Source: Acidobacteriota bacterium | Lineage (GTDB): Bacteria; Acidobacteriota; Vicinamibacteria; Fen-336 | Direction of reading: 5' to 3' | Length of the DNA: 64,000 bases | Assembly: GCA_011526565.1 (NCBI GenBank) | Contig: WYBL01000151.1 | Location: forward strand, 144,694-208,693 | Part shown: piece after piece, positions 26,173-33,616 of the stretch | Numbering within the stretch: position 1 is the stretch's first letter | Layout: every line of letters starts with the position of its first letter | The notes under the pieces: model-generated | The model's input: the letters and a program-made list of their open reading frames with translations, nothing else | Database searches by the model: none | Told to the model about the DNA's origin: nothing | Position numbers and translations under genes: made by a program

Positions 26173-27321
26173 TCAACTCCCCTCAAAGGGATCCCAGTAG
26201 CCAGCGGAACGGCGATCCGATACTCCGTAACTGCTCGGCGTGAGCCGTAGCCCGAAGATCGATTCGAGTTGTGCGTTGAGTCGCTCAATCTCAGGCCGGC
26301 TGCCGATGACCCAAACTGCACCCCAAGGACGCTTGTCGATGACCTCTCGTCCTTGCGCCCTGAGCCACTCGACGACATCCGGACCTCTTGGATCCAGCTT
26401 CGGTCGAGCCCGCCTTAAAGCGCGCTCACGTCGCTCCGCCTTGCCCCTTCGAATGGCCTCCTGAAGTACCGCATCGAAATCACCTCCTCCGGCGAGCGAT
26501 CTTGGAGTCTCGTCGGTGGCGGCCAAGGTGTCGGCGGCCAGTTCCCGGATCAGGGTCCCGCAGGAGAGGACTTGCGGAGCCGGGGCCTCCGCCCAGGCCC
26601 TTCGAAGAGCATCTGCGGCGCGAGTCCCTTCCAGTCGCTCAACTTCCCGGAGGAGGTAGTTGCGATCCAACGACACGGCCTCCACGGGAATCTTCGTGTG
26701 CAATGCAACGAGGACCTGCGCCACAACGACAGCAAAAGCCCACACGTCGGAGGTCGGCGAAGGAGCGAACGTGGGCGAATCTGCATCAGGCGGCAGGTAC
26801 CCGTTCGTTCCCTTGGCGCTACGAGTCTTGCCGCGCGTTCCCTCAAGCTTGACGTGGCCAAAATCCACGAGCACGAGTCGATCGCGTGTGCGGATGATGT
26901 TCTGGGGCTTTATGTCCCGATGCAGCAGCCGACGGGCATGCAGCATGTCGATCGCGTCGGCAAGTTCCAGCAGCGACTCGAGGAGAGCGGTTCGTTCGCC
27001 TGGGGCCAGGCGATACCTTCCCAGATGCTCGCCTTCAACGAGTTCGAAGACTAGGACCAGGTGGCCGCGGTTGGTTGCGTTGCCCTCGAAGTGCTCTTCG
27101 AACGACCCAAGCAAGCGGACGATACAAGGGTGAAAAATCGCGCGCAGAGCATGAACTTCTATCGCAACGGCCCTACGCGTTTCCTGCACGTCCTCGTCCG
27201 ATGTCCCCATCTGAAGGTACTTGAGGGCAACTGGTTCGCCTCGTGGCCCTGTACCGCGGTACACGTCCCCTTGGCGCCCGTCACCGAGCTTCGTTCCTCG
27301 CTGATAGCGCAGCTCGTTCAC
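26173..27321 (-). CDS. Ser/Thr protein kinase of the defence island
   Basis: A 382-residue cytosolic eukaryotic-like kinase with a full set of catalytic motifs: glycine loop LGDGRQGDVYRG (13-23), VALK with K34, E55, HRDIKPQN (134-141), DFG at 153-155 and GTNGYLPPD at 171-179. No transmembrane helix or extracellular sensor follows. Instead the last 80 residues form a small separate domain (VIDKRPWGAVWVIGSRPEI). I have the impression of similar tails on other DNA-defence proteins but cannot verify it. Last gene of a leftward operon, 8 bp after the 205-aa gene. Kinases act as signalling or toxic effectors in other phage-defence systems (PglW, Stk2, kinases of methylation-associated systems), so a role with the divergent array is inferred. 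G+C is lower than the core. Confidence 0.85.
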   Translation of the reverse strand: MNELRYQRGTKLGDGRQGDVYRGTGPRGEPVALKYLQMGTSDEDVQETRRAVAIEVHALRAIFHPCIVRLLGSFEEHFEGNATNRGHLVLVFELVEGEHLGRYRLAPGERTALLESLLELADAIDMLHARRLLHRDIKPQNIIRTRDRLVLVDFGHVKLEGTRGKTRSAKGTNGYLPPDADSPTFAPSPTSDVWAFAVVVAQVLVALHTKIPVEAVSLDRNYLLREVERLEGTRAADALRRAWAEAPAPQVLSCGTLIRELAADTLAATDETPRSLAGGGDFDAVLQEAIRRGKAERRERALRRARPKLDPRGPDVVEWLRAQGREVIDKRPWGAVWVIGSRPEIERLNAQLESIFGLRLTPSSYGVSDRRSAGYWDPFEGS

Positions 27322-27329
27322 GCCAGGTC

Positions 27330-27947
27330 CTAGCGTGGGAGGCGACCGGCAGCCCGCGCAAAGGCGCTAATCAAGGCATCGAAGCTCCTGCTGATCTCCA
27401 GGAACTCTGCATGAGAAGAGCGGATGAAGGGGTGACCGATTACTGCATGTCGCACCATTCGTGCCTCGAACGCCAAAGAAACAGCCAAGTGCTCCGATTC
27501 CCGCTGAAGGGTGGCAGGCCGCAGTCCGACCCGCTTGGTCAGGTCGCGTAGCCTCGCGAGATCCCTTCGCCTGTTGTTGGCGTCATCAGGCGTCCAGGGG
27601 TACCTATCGTCCTCGTACCAGTCGGACAGGAACGCGTCGCTACCCTTGATTAGGGTGCCGACGGCCTCGGAAAAGGCGATGATCTGGCCCAGTATCAGCG
27701 GGCCTTGGTGTCGGATGACGTCGCGCATCAGGTCAGCACAGCGATGCTTCTCCGTTGTGCGCCCACCGACTGCTGTTGCATAGCCATGCGCCGCGAAGAT
27801 GAAGGCGCGCCACGCCAAGAAGGCACAGACCGCGGCCTTGTCTTGAGGGTCGTCCAAACTGGCGGCTATTGCATCTCGTCTGCCGAGGATTCGATCGACC
27901 GCATCACTCGGAGCATGCATGGGGTCCATGGATATCCATTCCGTCAA
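27330..27947 (-). CDS. unknown 205-aa protein in kinase operon
   Basis: Starts at TTG 27947, which overlaps the stop of the preceding micro-ORF (TTGA), and reads MTEWISMDPMHAPSD. All-helical, soluble, without a signal peptide. Two regions stand out: a helix AAVCAFLAWRAFIFAAHGYA and a charged C-terminal half with ERESEHLAVSLAFEARMVRH-like character (QRESEHLAVSLAFEARM). No known family recognised. It lies directly before the kinase and could be its partner, substrate or sensor. Confidence 0.55.
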   Translation of the reverse strand: MTEWISMDPMHAPSDAVDRILGRRDAIAASLDDPQDKAAVCAFLAWRAFIFAAHGYATAVGGRTTEKHRCADLMRDVIRHQGPLILGQIIAFSEAVGTLIKGSDAFLSDWYEDDRYPWTPDDANNRRRDLARLRDLTKRVGLRPATLQRESEHLAVSLAFEARMVRHAVIGHPFIRSSHAEFLEISRSFDALISAFARAAGRLPR

Positions 27948-28045
27948 GGCTGCGGAGTACTAGCCTCTTCTACTGGCGCCCTCGACATGTCGACGCCCTC
28001 GGCATCCTCTGCGTCATCGTCGGGAGCCCCGGGCATGTCGATCAT
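27944..28045 (-). CDS. acidic 33-aa micro-ORF in kinase operon
   Basis: A 33-codon frame beginning MIDMPGAPDDDAEDAEG. ATG 28045 overlaps the stop of the previous micro-ORF (ATGA), and its own TGA overlaps the TTG of the 205-aa gene. The strings of Asp/Glu make it a candidate small acidic inhibitor or a remnant of a fused linker. Coding status is uncertain. Confidence 0.35.
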   Translation of the reverse strand: MIDMPGAPDDDAEDAEGVDMSRAPVEEASTPQP

Positions 28046-28122
28046 TCCACGGTCTCGAAGCACAGCACATGTTGGGCGAGGGTCAGCACGGGAGTCGGCC
28101 AGAACGAGAATCGGTCACTCAT
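28042..28122 (-). CDS. 26-aa micro-ORF in kinase operon
   Basis: A 26-codon frame beginning MSDRFSFWPTPVLTLAQHVL. Its ATG overlaps the stop of the 188-aa gene (ATGAGTGA), and its TGA overlaps the next ATG. It may be a leader-type coupling element or a fragment. No function can be proposed from sequence. Confidence 0.3.
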   Translation of the reverse strand: MSDRFSFWPTPVLTLAQHVLCFETVE

Positions 28123-28681
28123 ACCGGTCCTCGTCGTCCCACGGCTCAGGATCTGGCTCGTCGAAGAAGCCCTCTCCGGTCTCGGGATCGACAACGCCCG
28201 CCCACCGCCCCGGTCGGGGCGCGGGCGTGGTGTTCAATGCGGACGGGTTCCCGAAGCAGTACGCCTGGATGGCCGTGGTCTCGTCCTTGAGCAGTCGAAG
28301 GAACCTATCGAGCCAGGCATCGATGGGGTCCTCGTCACTGTCGTCGTCGCCGTAGTCGGTCTCGCGTTCAGTTGTCGAGATGCTCAGAGCGACGGTCGGC
28401 TCGTCCTCGCGCGGGCCGCTCCGCTCCAGGCGGAGGCTCTCGTCGTCGAGGCTGAGGCTGACGGTGTCTGGCGGATCGCCTGTCGAGGAGGTCAGGTCAA
28501 GGCAAACGCTGAAGTCGTCGATCACGTCGGGGAAGTGGTCGAGGGCTGCGATGAGAGCCGCAACCTCGACGTAGTCCGAGGACGCGAGGTCGCGACGCTT
28601 GAGCAGAGCCCAGAGCGCTTGTCGGATCTGGTCGACCAGGTCCCGATCCCTGGGGTGGACGGCGTAGCGAGGGCCTTCCAT
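28115..28681 (-). CDS. unknown 188-aa acidic protein, first gene of kinase operon
   Basis: Begins MEGPRYAVHPRDRDLVDQIR. Residues 10-60 are a helical segment with DYVEVAALIAALDHFPDVIDD, residues 60-125 are beta-rich with an acidic run (DYGDDDSDEDPIDAWLDRF), and the C-terminus is acidic and proline-rich (EPDPEPWDDEDRYE). No known domain recognised. The -10-like TATGCT lies 6 nt before its ATG, with CCGAGG in between. Divergent from the DUF499 gene across 88 bp, so shared regulation is likely. Confidence 0.55.
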   Translation of the reverse strand: MEGPRYAVHPRDRDLVDQIRQALWALLKRRDLASSDYVEVAALIAALDHFPDVIDDFSVCLDLTSSTGDPPDTVSLSLDDESLRLERSGPREDEPTVALSISTTERETDYGDDDSDEDPIDAWLDRFLRLLKDETTAIQAYCFGNPSALNTTPAPRPGRWAGVVDPETGEGFFDEPDPEPWDDEDRYE

Positions 28682-28687
28682 CCTCGG

Positions 28688-28693
28688 AGCATA
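28688..28693 (-). promoter_or_regulatory. -10-like hexamer TATGCT of the kinase operon
   Basis: On the minus strand TATGCT ends 6 nt before ATG 28681, the same geometry as other leaderless candidates in the window. Confidence 0.4.
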
Positions 28694-28729
28694 CGGGACC
28701 TCGGGTGCGTTTCGAGCGCACGACCCCAG

Positions 28730-28735
28730 TACAAT
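28730..28735 (+). promoter_or_regulatory. -10-like hexamer TACAAT of the DUF499 array
   Basis: TACAAT lies 34 nt before ATG 28770. The leader contains GAGGAGG at 28753-28759. It lies only about 40 bp from the divergent -10 of the kinase operon, so one regulator could control both. Confidence 0.4.
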
Positions 28736-28769
28736 CCAAACCGCATCGGGCTGAGGAGGCGTGTCGCTG

Positions 28770-31700
28770 ATGAAGACACTGTTTGAGATCTGCGAGCCGC
28801 GCGAAGACGTCCTGCGGGGGGCGGTGCGCGAGTCCGAGTTCGCCGCTGACCTGGCGCAGGTGCTCCGCGGTGACGCGCCCGTCGAGTATCAGGACGCCGC
28901 CACCTTCTTCTCGAACACCCACCCGACCGAGGGCCTGCGGCGCTTGCTCGAGAACGTCTGTCGACGGCTCTCCGGCACCGGTGGGGAAGCGAGCTCGATC
29001 TTCCGACTCGACACCCAGTACGGCGGCGGCAAGACGCACTCCTTGATCGCCCTGGCGCACATCGCCCGCAACGGCGCCGCGCTCGCCAACCTCGCGGAAT
29101 TCCTCGACCCGAAGCTCGCTCCGAAGGGCGAGGTGCGACTTGCCGCCTTCGACGGTGAGAACGCCGACCCCGTCAACGGTCGCGCCATGGGCGAGGGAGT
29201 TCGAGCCTTCACGCCCTGGGGGGAGTTGGCCTACGCCCTGGCCGGCCGGGAAGGCTATGCGGCGGTCCGTTCCAGCGACGAGGAACGCAGTGCCCCGGGC
29301 GCCGACACGATCCGCAACCTGTTCGGCAACCGCCCGGCCCTGATCCTCATCGACGAGCTCTCGATCTACCTGCGCAAGGTCCAGGGCCGGCCCGATGCTG
29401 CCCAGCTCACCCCGTTCCTGACCGGCTTGTTCAAAGCGGTCGAGAGCGCCCCGGGCGCCGCCCTCGTGTTCACCCTGGCGTTGCGCAAGGATCAGAAGGC
29501 TACGGACGCCTATTCGGAAGAGAACCAGTTCCTCGCCGACAAGCTGGCCGAGGCTGAGAGCGTCGCCGCCCGCAAGGCGACCCTGCTCGACCCCACAGCC
29601 GAGCACGAGACCGCCCGCGTGCTCCGGCGGCGCCTCTTCAAGCGGATCGACGAGGCTGCGGCCGAGGACGCGGTCAAGGCCTACGCGAAGGCGTGGAGCG
29701 AGAGCGCCGCCAGCCTGCCGCAGGCCCGCGTCGACGAGGACCGGGAGGGCGAGTTCCGCAACTGCTACCCATTCCACCCAGCCCTCATGTCGGTCCTGAC
29801 CGACAAACTCTCCACCCTCGAGAACTTCCAGCGCGTCCGCGGAATGCTGCGCCTGCTGACCCAGGGCGTCGCCCGCCTGTGGAGCGAGAAGCCCGCTGCG
29901 ACCTACGCCATCCACCTCGATCACCTCGACCCCGGTTTCCAGCCCACGAGGAACGAGGTCGTCACGCGACTCGGCCTGTCGCACTTCGACCCCGCGATCC
30001 GAAACGACGTGGCGGGCGCTGACGGCTCGCCGTCGCTCGCCCAGCAGATCGACGCCCAGCACTACGTCGGGCTGCCGCCGCTCGGCACCAAGGTCGCGCG
30101 CACGATCCTCTGGCACTCGTTCGCCTTCAACGACCTACTGAAGGGCGCGACCGCCGAGGAACTCTGCTACGCGGTCCTCCACCCGGGCCTCGACCCGGGC
30201 TTCATCTCTGACGCGCGCCAGCGCTTCGTGGCCGGCTCGGCGTATCTCGACGACCGCCCGAACGTCCCGCTGCGCTTCCTCACCGAGGCCAACCTCACCC
30301 AGGTCATCCGTGGGTTCGAGCGCCAGATCGATCGCGACGAGGTCCGCAGCCAGCTCCGCGACCGCATCGGCGAGATCTTCAAGGGGCAGACCCTCAACCT
30401 CGTGCCCTTCGCGGCGGGCCCGGAAGACGTTCCGGACGACGTGGGCGACGGTCGGCCGCTGCTGGTTCTGCTCGGCTATGAAGCCGAGACCGTCAAGCCG
30501 GGCGACCGCCTGCAGGTCCCGCCCCTGGTCGAGCGGATCTTCCGTTCGACCGGAACCCAGGGCCACTTCCGGCAGCTCCAGAACAACCTCGTGTTCCTCG
30601 TGGCCGACGAGGGGAACCGCGAGCACATGCGCGAGAGCCTGGTGCGGCGGCTCGCACTCCAGAGCCTCCTGGCCCCGGACAAGCTGAAGCAACTGGCCGA
30701 GCACCAGCAGCAGAAGGTCAAGGAACTGCACAAGCGCAGCGAGCAGGAGGTGGCTCTCGCTGTTCAGCAGAGCTACCGGCACCTGTTCTTCCCCTCGCGC
30801 AACCGGGTGGAGGGAGCCGTCGTGGACCTCGCCCACAGTGCCTTCGAGATTCACTCGGCCTCGGAGCGGCCCGGGCAGGGACAGGAACAGGTCCTCCGCG
30901 CCCTTCGGGAGAGCCAGAAGTTGCTTCGGGCCGAGGATCACCCTCTGGCGCCCAGCTACGTCCGCGACCAGACGCCCCTCAAGAAGGGCCAGATCACCAC
31001 CGGCGCGCTCCGCCTCGAGTTCCGCAAGGACCCGCGTCTGCCGATTCTCATCGGCGACGAGAACTTCTTCGCCCTGGTCCGCAAGGGGATCACCGAGGAG
31101 GCCTACGTCTACAAGAGCGGCGAACTCCTGGCTGGTCCTGGCGATCCTCCCGTCGAGGTTCGCATCGACGAGAACTCGTTCGTCTTCACGATGGCGTACG
31201 CCAAGCAGCAAGGCCTGTGGCCGCGAAAGCCGAAGCCGGCCGAGGGCACAGGCGGTGGCGACGGGCAGATAGAGGACCCGGACGAGGTCGGCAAGTTCAA
31301 GCCCCTGGTGCCCCCGCCGCCGGCTCCCCCCAAGCCCGGCGTCGTGCAACTCCGCGCCGAGGCCCCGTTGCGGGAGGCGCTCACGCGCATCTGGGAGCAG
31401 GGCCGCCAGGCTCAGCTCCAGAGGGTGAGCGAGCTGCGCCTCCGCATCTTCGACACCCAGGACGCCTTCAAGTTGCTGGCTGTTCTCGGCCGGGTCACGG
31501 CGTCCGAGAAGCGCGTCGAGTGGGAGGCGGAGTACGAGACGGCGAAGAACAGCACCTTGGAGCTGCGCTTCGTGGGCCTGCCCGAGGACGCCCAGCCCGT
31601 GAAGGAGTTCATCGACGCCCAGTTCCGGGCGGCCGGGGAGAAGCAACTGACGACGCGGTACGTCCTCAAGTTCGCCGAGGGCCTGCCCCTCGACGGCGAC

Positions 31701-31787
31701 GCCCCCGAGAAGCTGACCGAGCAGTTCGCCCGCTTCGCCTCGGGCGCCGCCTTCGTCGAAGCCGAAGCTGAGGGGAAGAAGGCATGA
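28770..31787 (+). CDS. DUF499 family ATPase, core of the defence array
   Basis: A 1005-residue protein. I chose ATG 28770 because GAGGAGG is 10 nt upstream; GTG 28761 lies too close to it. DUF499 hallmarks: SNTHPTEGLRRLLENV near the N-terminus, Walker A YGGGKTHS at 84-91 and Walker B ALILIDELS (D195-E196). The middle region (about 270-640) is helical. A proline-rich linker (LVPPPPAPPKPG) precedes a C-terminal alpha/beta domain. DUF499 proteins accompany DUF1156 methyltransferases and helicases in phage-defence loci and are related in logic to PglY/BrxC ATPases. A DNA- or complex-remodelling ATPase is inferred. The stop overlaps the next gene (ATGA). Confidence 0.88.
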   Translation: MKTLFEICEPREDVLRGAVRESEFAADLAQVLRGDAPVEYQDAATFFSNTHPTEGLRRLLENVCRRLSGTGGEASSIFRLDTQYGGGKTHSLIALAHIARNGAALANLAEFLDPKLAPKGEVRLAAFDGENADPVNGRAMGEGVRAFTPWGELAYALAGREGYAAVRSSDEERSAPGADTIRNLFGNRPALILIDELSIYLRKVQGRPDAAQLTPFLTGLFKAVESAPGAALVFTLALRKDQKATDAYSEENQFLADKLAEAESVAARKATLLDPTAEHETARVLRRRLFKRIDEAAAEDAVKAYAKAWSESAASLPQARVDEDREGEFRNCYPFHPALMSVLTDKLSTLENFQRVRGMLRLLTQGVARLWSEKPAATYAIHLDHLDPGFQPTRNEVVTRLGLSHFDPAIRNDVAGADGSPSLAQQIDAQHYVGLPPLGTKVARTILWHSFAFNDLLKGATAEELCYAVLHPGLDPGFISDARQRFVAGSAYLDDRPNVPLRFLTEANLTQVIRGFERQIDRDEVRSQLRDRIGEIFKGQTLNLVPFAAGPEDVPDDVGDGRPLLVLLGYEAETVKPGDRLQVPPLVERIFRSTGTQGHFRQLQNNLVFLVADEGNREHMRESLVRRLALQSLLAPDKLKQLAEHQQQKVKELHKRSEQEVALAVQQSYRHLFFPSRNRVEGAVVDLAHSAFEIHSASERPGQGQEQVLRALRESQKLLRAEDHPLAPSYVRDQTPLKKGQITTGALRLEFRKDPRLPILIGDENFFALVRKGITEEAYVYKSGELLAGPGDPPVEVRIDENSFVFTMAYAKQQGLWPRKPKPAEGTGGGDGQIEDPDEVGKFKPLVPPPPAPPKPGVVQLRAEAPLREALTRIWEQGRQAQLQRVSELRLRIFDTQDAFKLLAVLGRVTASEKRVEWEAEYETAKNSTLELRFVGLPEDAQPVKEFIDAQFRAAGEKQLTTRYVLKFAEGLPLDGDAPEKLTEQFARFASGAAFVEAEAEGKKA

Positions 31788-32245
31788 GCCCCCGCGCTGG
31801 CACCACCCCGGTGTTCGAACTGCGGGCTCGCAAGCGAGGCCCGGGCGATCTCGTCGTCGAGGTCTTCGAACTGCCCAGCGTCGCGACCCCGGGACTCCGC
31901 GAGCCCCGCTACGTCGGCGGTCTCCACGGCCGCAACCTCGCCCTCGTGGAGCACCGCCTGCTGAAGCAGTTGAAGGGTGCCGGCCTGGACGTGACCAGCC
32001 TCAAGACCGGCGAGGCCCGTCGCGCCCGGCTCGACGAGGATCGGGCGCTGCGCCTCGCGCTCGGCTTCCGAGTCCTGGCCCCGATGCGCTCGCGCGAGAA
32101 CATGCGCTCGTGCGCCGACGGGATCGACGCGATGGGGAAGGAGGAGGCCGCCTACTGGCTGGGGATGGCGCTCCACAGGAAGCATCCCCGCCGAGTCCTC
32201 AACGCGCTCCGCGTTCTCCTGATCGAACCGAAGGGCCGAGGGTAG
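31784..32245 (+). CDS. small partner protein of the DUF499 ATPase
   Basis: A 153-residue protein beginning MSPRAGTTPVFELRARK. Its ATG overlaps the DUF499 stop (ATGA). The N-terminal half is beta-rich (DLVVEVFELPSVATPG, PRYVGGLHGRNLALVEHRLL), the C-terminal half helical and basic (ALHRKHPRRVLNALRVLL). I think it belongs to a family found almost only next to DUF499 genes, but I cannot confirm the name. It probably binds the ATPase or nucleic acid. Confidence 0.65.
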   Translation: MSPRAGTTPVFELRARKRGPGDLVVEVFELPSVATPGLREPRYVGGLHGRNLALVEHRLLKQLKGAGLDVTSLKTGEARRARLDEDRALRLALGFRVLAPMRSRENMRSCADGIDAMGKEEAAYWLGMALHRKHPRRVLNALRVLLIEPKGRG

Positions 32246-32489
32246 GGTCGGTCTAGGTCGGAAGGACTCCGGCCGAATAGCTCGTCGCGATGGCGAAAAA
32301 CGTCTCCAACAACGGCGAACGCACGGATCTGTGAGTCTCATTCTCCATAGGCACCTCCATGCTCGACTTGAGTGAACCGAAAGGAACAGGGCGAGTGAAC
32401 CGCACCAACAACGATGCGGCCATAACGGATGCCATCGAGACGAGCACAAACAACGAGAGTCCTAGGACCCCTTCCGGCCTAGACCGACC
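32246..32489. repeat. 244-bp element bounded by 25-bp inverted repeats
   Basis: Left end 32246-32270 (GGTCGGTCTAGGTCGGAAGG and 5 more bases) and right end 32465-32489 are inverted copies with 22 of 25 positions equal, 19 of the first 20. The element begins exactly after the stop of the 153-aa gene. Inside are two direct copies of GAGTGAACCG and three CAACAACG-like motifs, plus a 66-codon minus-strand frame (TTG 32453) with a hydrophobic start (MFVLVSMASVMAASLLVRF). No target-site duplication is visible. It could be a MITE-like mobile element, a regulatory structure or an insulator. The rest of the 363-bp gap holds a -10-like site and nothing else I can see. Confidence 0.55.
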
Positions 32490-32560
32490 GCAAGAACGAA
32501 AGGGTGCCGCGCGGCGTGATCGCTGTCAACGGAAATCCCTCGGGCGGTCGAGCATGGGTC

Positions 32561-32566
32561 TAGAAT
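32561..32566 (+). promoter_or_regulatory. -10-like hexamer TAGAAT before the AAA ATPase gene
   Basis: TAGAAT lies 42 nt before ATG 32609. There is no convincing -35. It suggests a separate transcription start for the AAA/protease/methyltransferase group. Confidence 0.3.
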
Positions 32567-32608
32567 CGCCTCACCGCACAGGCCCGTTCTTCGGCCAGCG
32601 GATTCTCC

Positions 32609-33616
32609 ATGCCTAGAGCAGATCTCCTCATCGACCTCGTTCGCGCCGGGAGCCGGGGCGATCAGACGCATTTCAAGCGGACCGTGGAGGCCATGGTGGC
32701 CGAGGAACGGGCGAAGCAGCACAACGTGCTGGCGGATCGCCTTGCCGGGTCGCTCCAGGCCAACGGCCATCCGGTGCAGAACATCTCTGCGCGAAGCGCC
32801 TCGGGCCCCGAGGCGTTCTTCCACGAGGTTTCGCCCCAGCGAACCCTCGGCTCGTTGGTCCTGTCCGAGGCGGTGACGACCGCCTGCCGGGAGCTGATCG
32901 AAGAGCAGCATCGCGCCGACCTGCTTCGCTCCTACGGGCTGGAACCCCGCCATCGGGTCCTGCTCGTGGGCCCTCCTGGAAACGGCAAGACCTCTCTCGC
33001 CGAGGCGATCGCCGGAGACCTGGCCGTTCCGCTGTTCGCCGTGCGCTACGAGGCGGTGATCACGAGTTTCCTCGGAGAGACCGGCGTCCGGCTTGCGAGG
33101 CTCTTCGACTACGTCCGAAGTCGCCGCTGCGTCCTGTTCTTCGACGAGTTCGACGTCGTGGGCAAGGAGCGCGGAGACGTCCACGAGACCGGCGAGATCA
33201 AGCGGCTCGTCAGCTCGCTCCTGCTGCACATCGATGCGCTGCCGTCGTACGTGGTCGCGATCACTGCGACCAACCACGCCGAGCTGCTCGATCGTGCCGT
33301 GTGGAGGCGCTTCCAGCTCAGGCTGACGCTCCCGGCGCCGACCACGGCGCAGATCGGGGACTGGCTTCGCGCAACCGAGTTGACCCTGGGTGGCTCGGGG
33401 CTCGGAATGCCCGTCCAGAAGGTCGCCAGCCAGCTCGCCGGCGCCAGCTTCGCCGAACTCGAGCAGTTTGCCCTCGAGATCCGGCGTCGGCAGGTGCTCG
33501 ACGGGCCCGAGGCCGACCTGCGCCGCATCGTCACCACGCGGCTGGCCGCGTGGAAGACGCGTCAGGCCGTGAAGGAGAAGGGGCGCACGAGTTCGGCAAA
33601 GCGCCGGAATGCCTGA
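32609..33616 (+). CDS. AAA+ ATPase, IetA-like
   Basis: A 335-residue AAA+ protein of the spastin/FtsH-like class: GPPGNGKTS at 121-129, VLFFDEFD with D179-E180, sensor 1 ITATNH at 218-223, and arginines at 233-234 (AVWRRF) as possible arginine finger. An N-terminal helical region (1-90) precedes the motor. The next gene, overlapping by 8 bp, encodes a subtilisin-like protease. This AAA plus S8 peptidase pair matches the IetA/IetS architecture, known as a plasmid incompatibility and anti-phage module. The ATPase is expected to hold or activate the protease on detecting infection. Confidence 0.85.
   Translation: MPRADLLIDLVRAGSRGDQTHFKRTVEAMVAEERAKQHNVLADRLAGSLQANGHPVQNISARSASGPEAFFHEVSPQRTLGSLVLSEAVTTACRELIEEQHRADLLRSYGLEPRHRVLLVGPPGNGKTSLAEAIAGDLAVPLFAVRYEAVITSFLGETGVRLARLFDYVRSRRCVLFFDEFDVVGKERGDVHETGEIKRLVSSLLLHIDALPSYVVAITATNHAELLDRAVWRRFQLRLTLPAPTTAQIGDWLRATELTLGGSGLGMPVQKVASQLAGASFAELEQFALEIRRRQVLDGPEADLRRIVTTRLAAWKTRQAVKEKGRTSSAKRRNA

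Noticed and set aside
32359..32616. 85-codon plus-strand frame in the gap before the AAA ATPase
   Set aside because: Polar low-complexity sequence running across the inverted repeat and into the next gene in another frame; no ribosome binding site.
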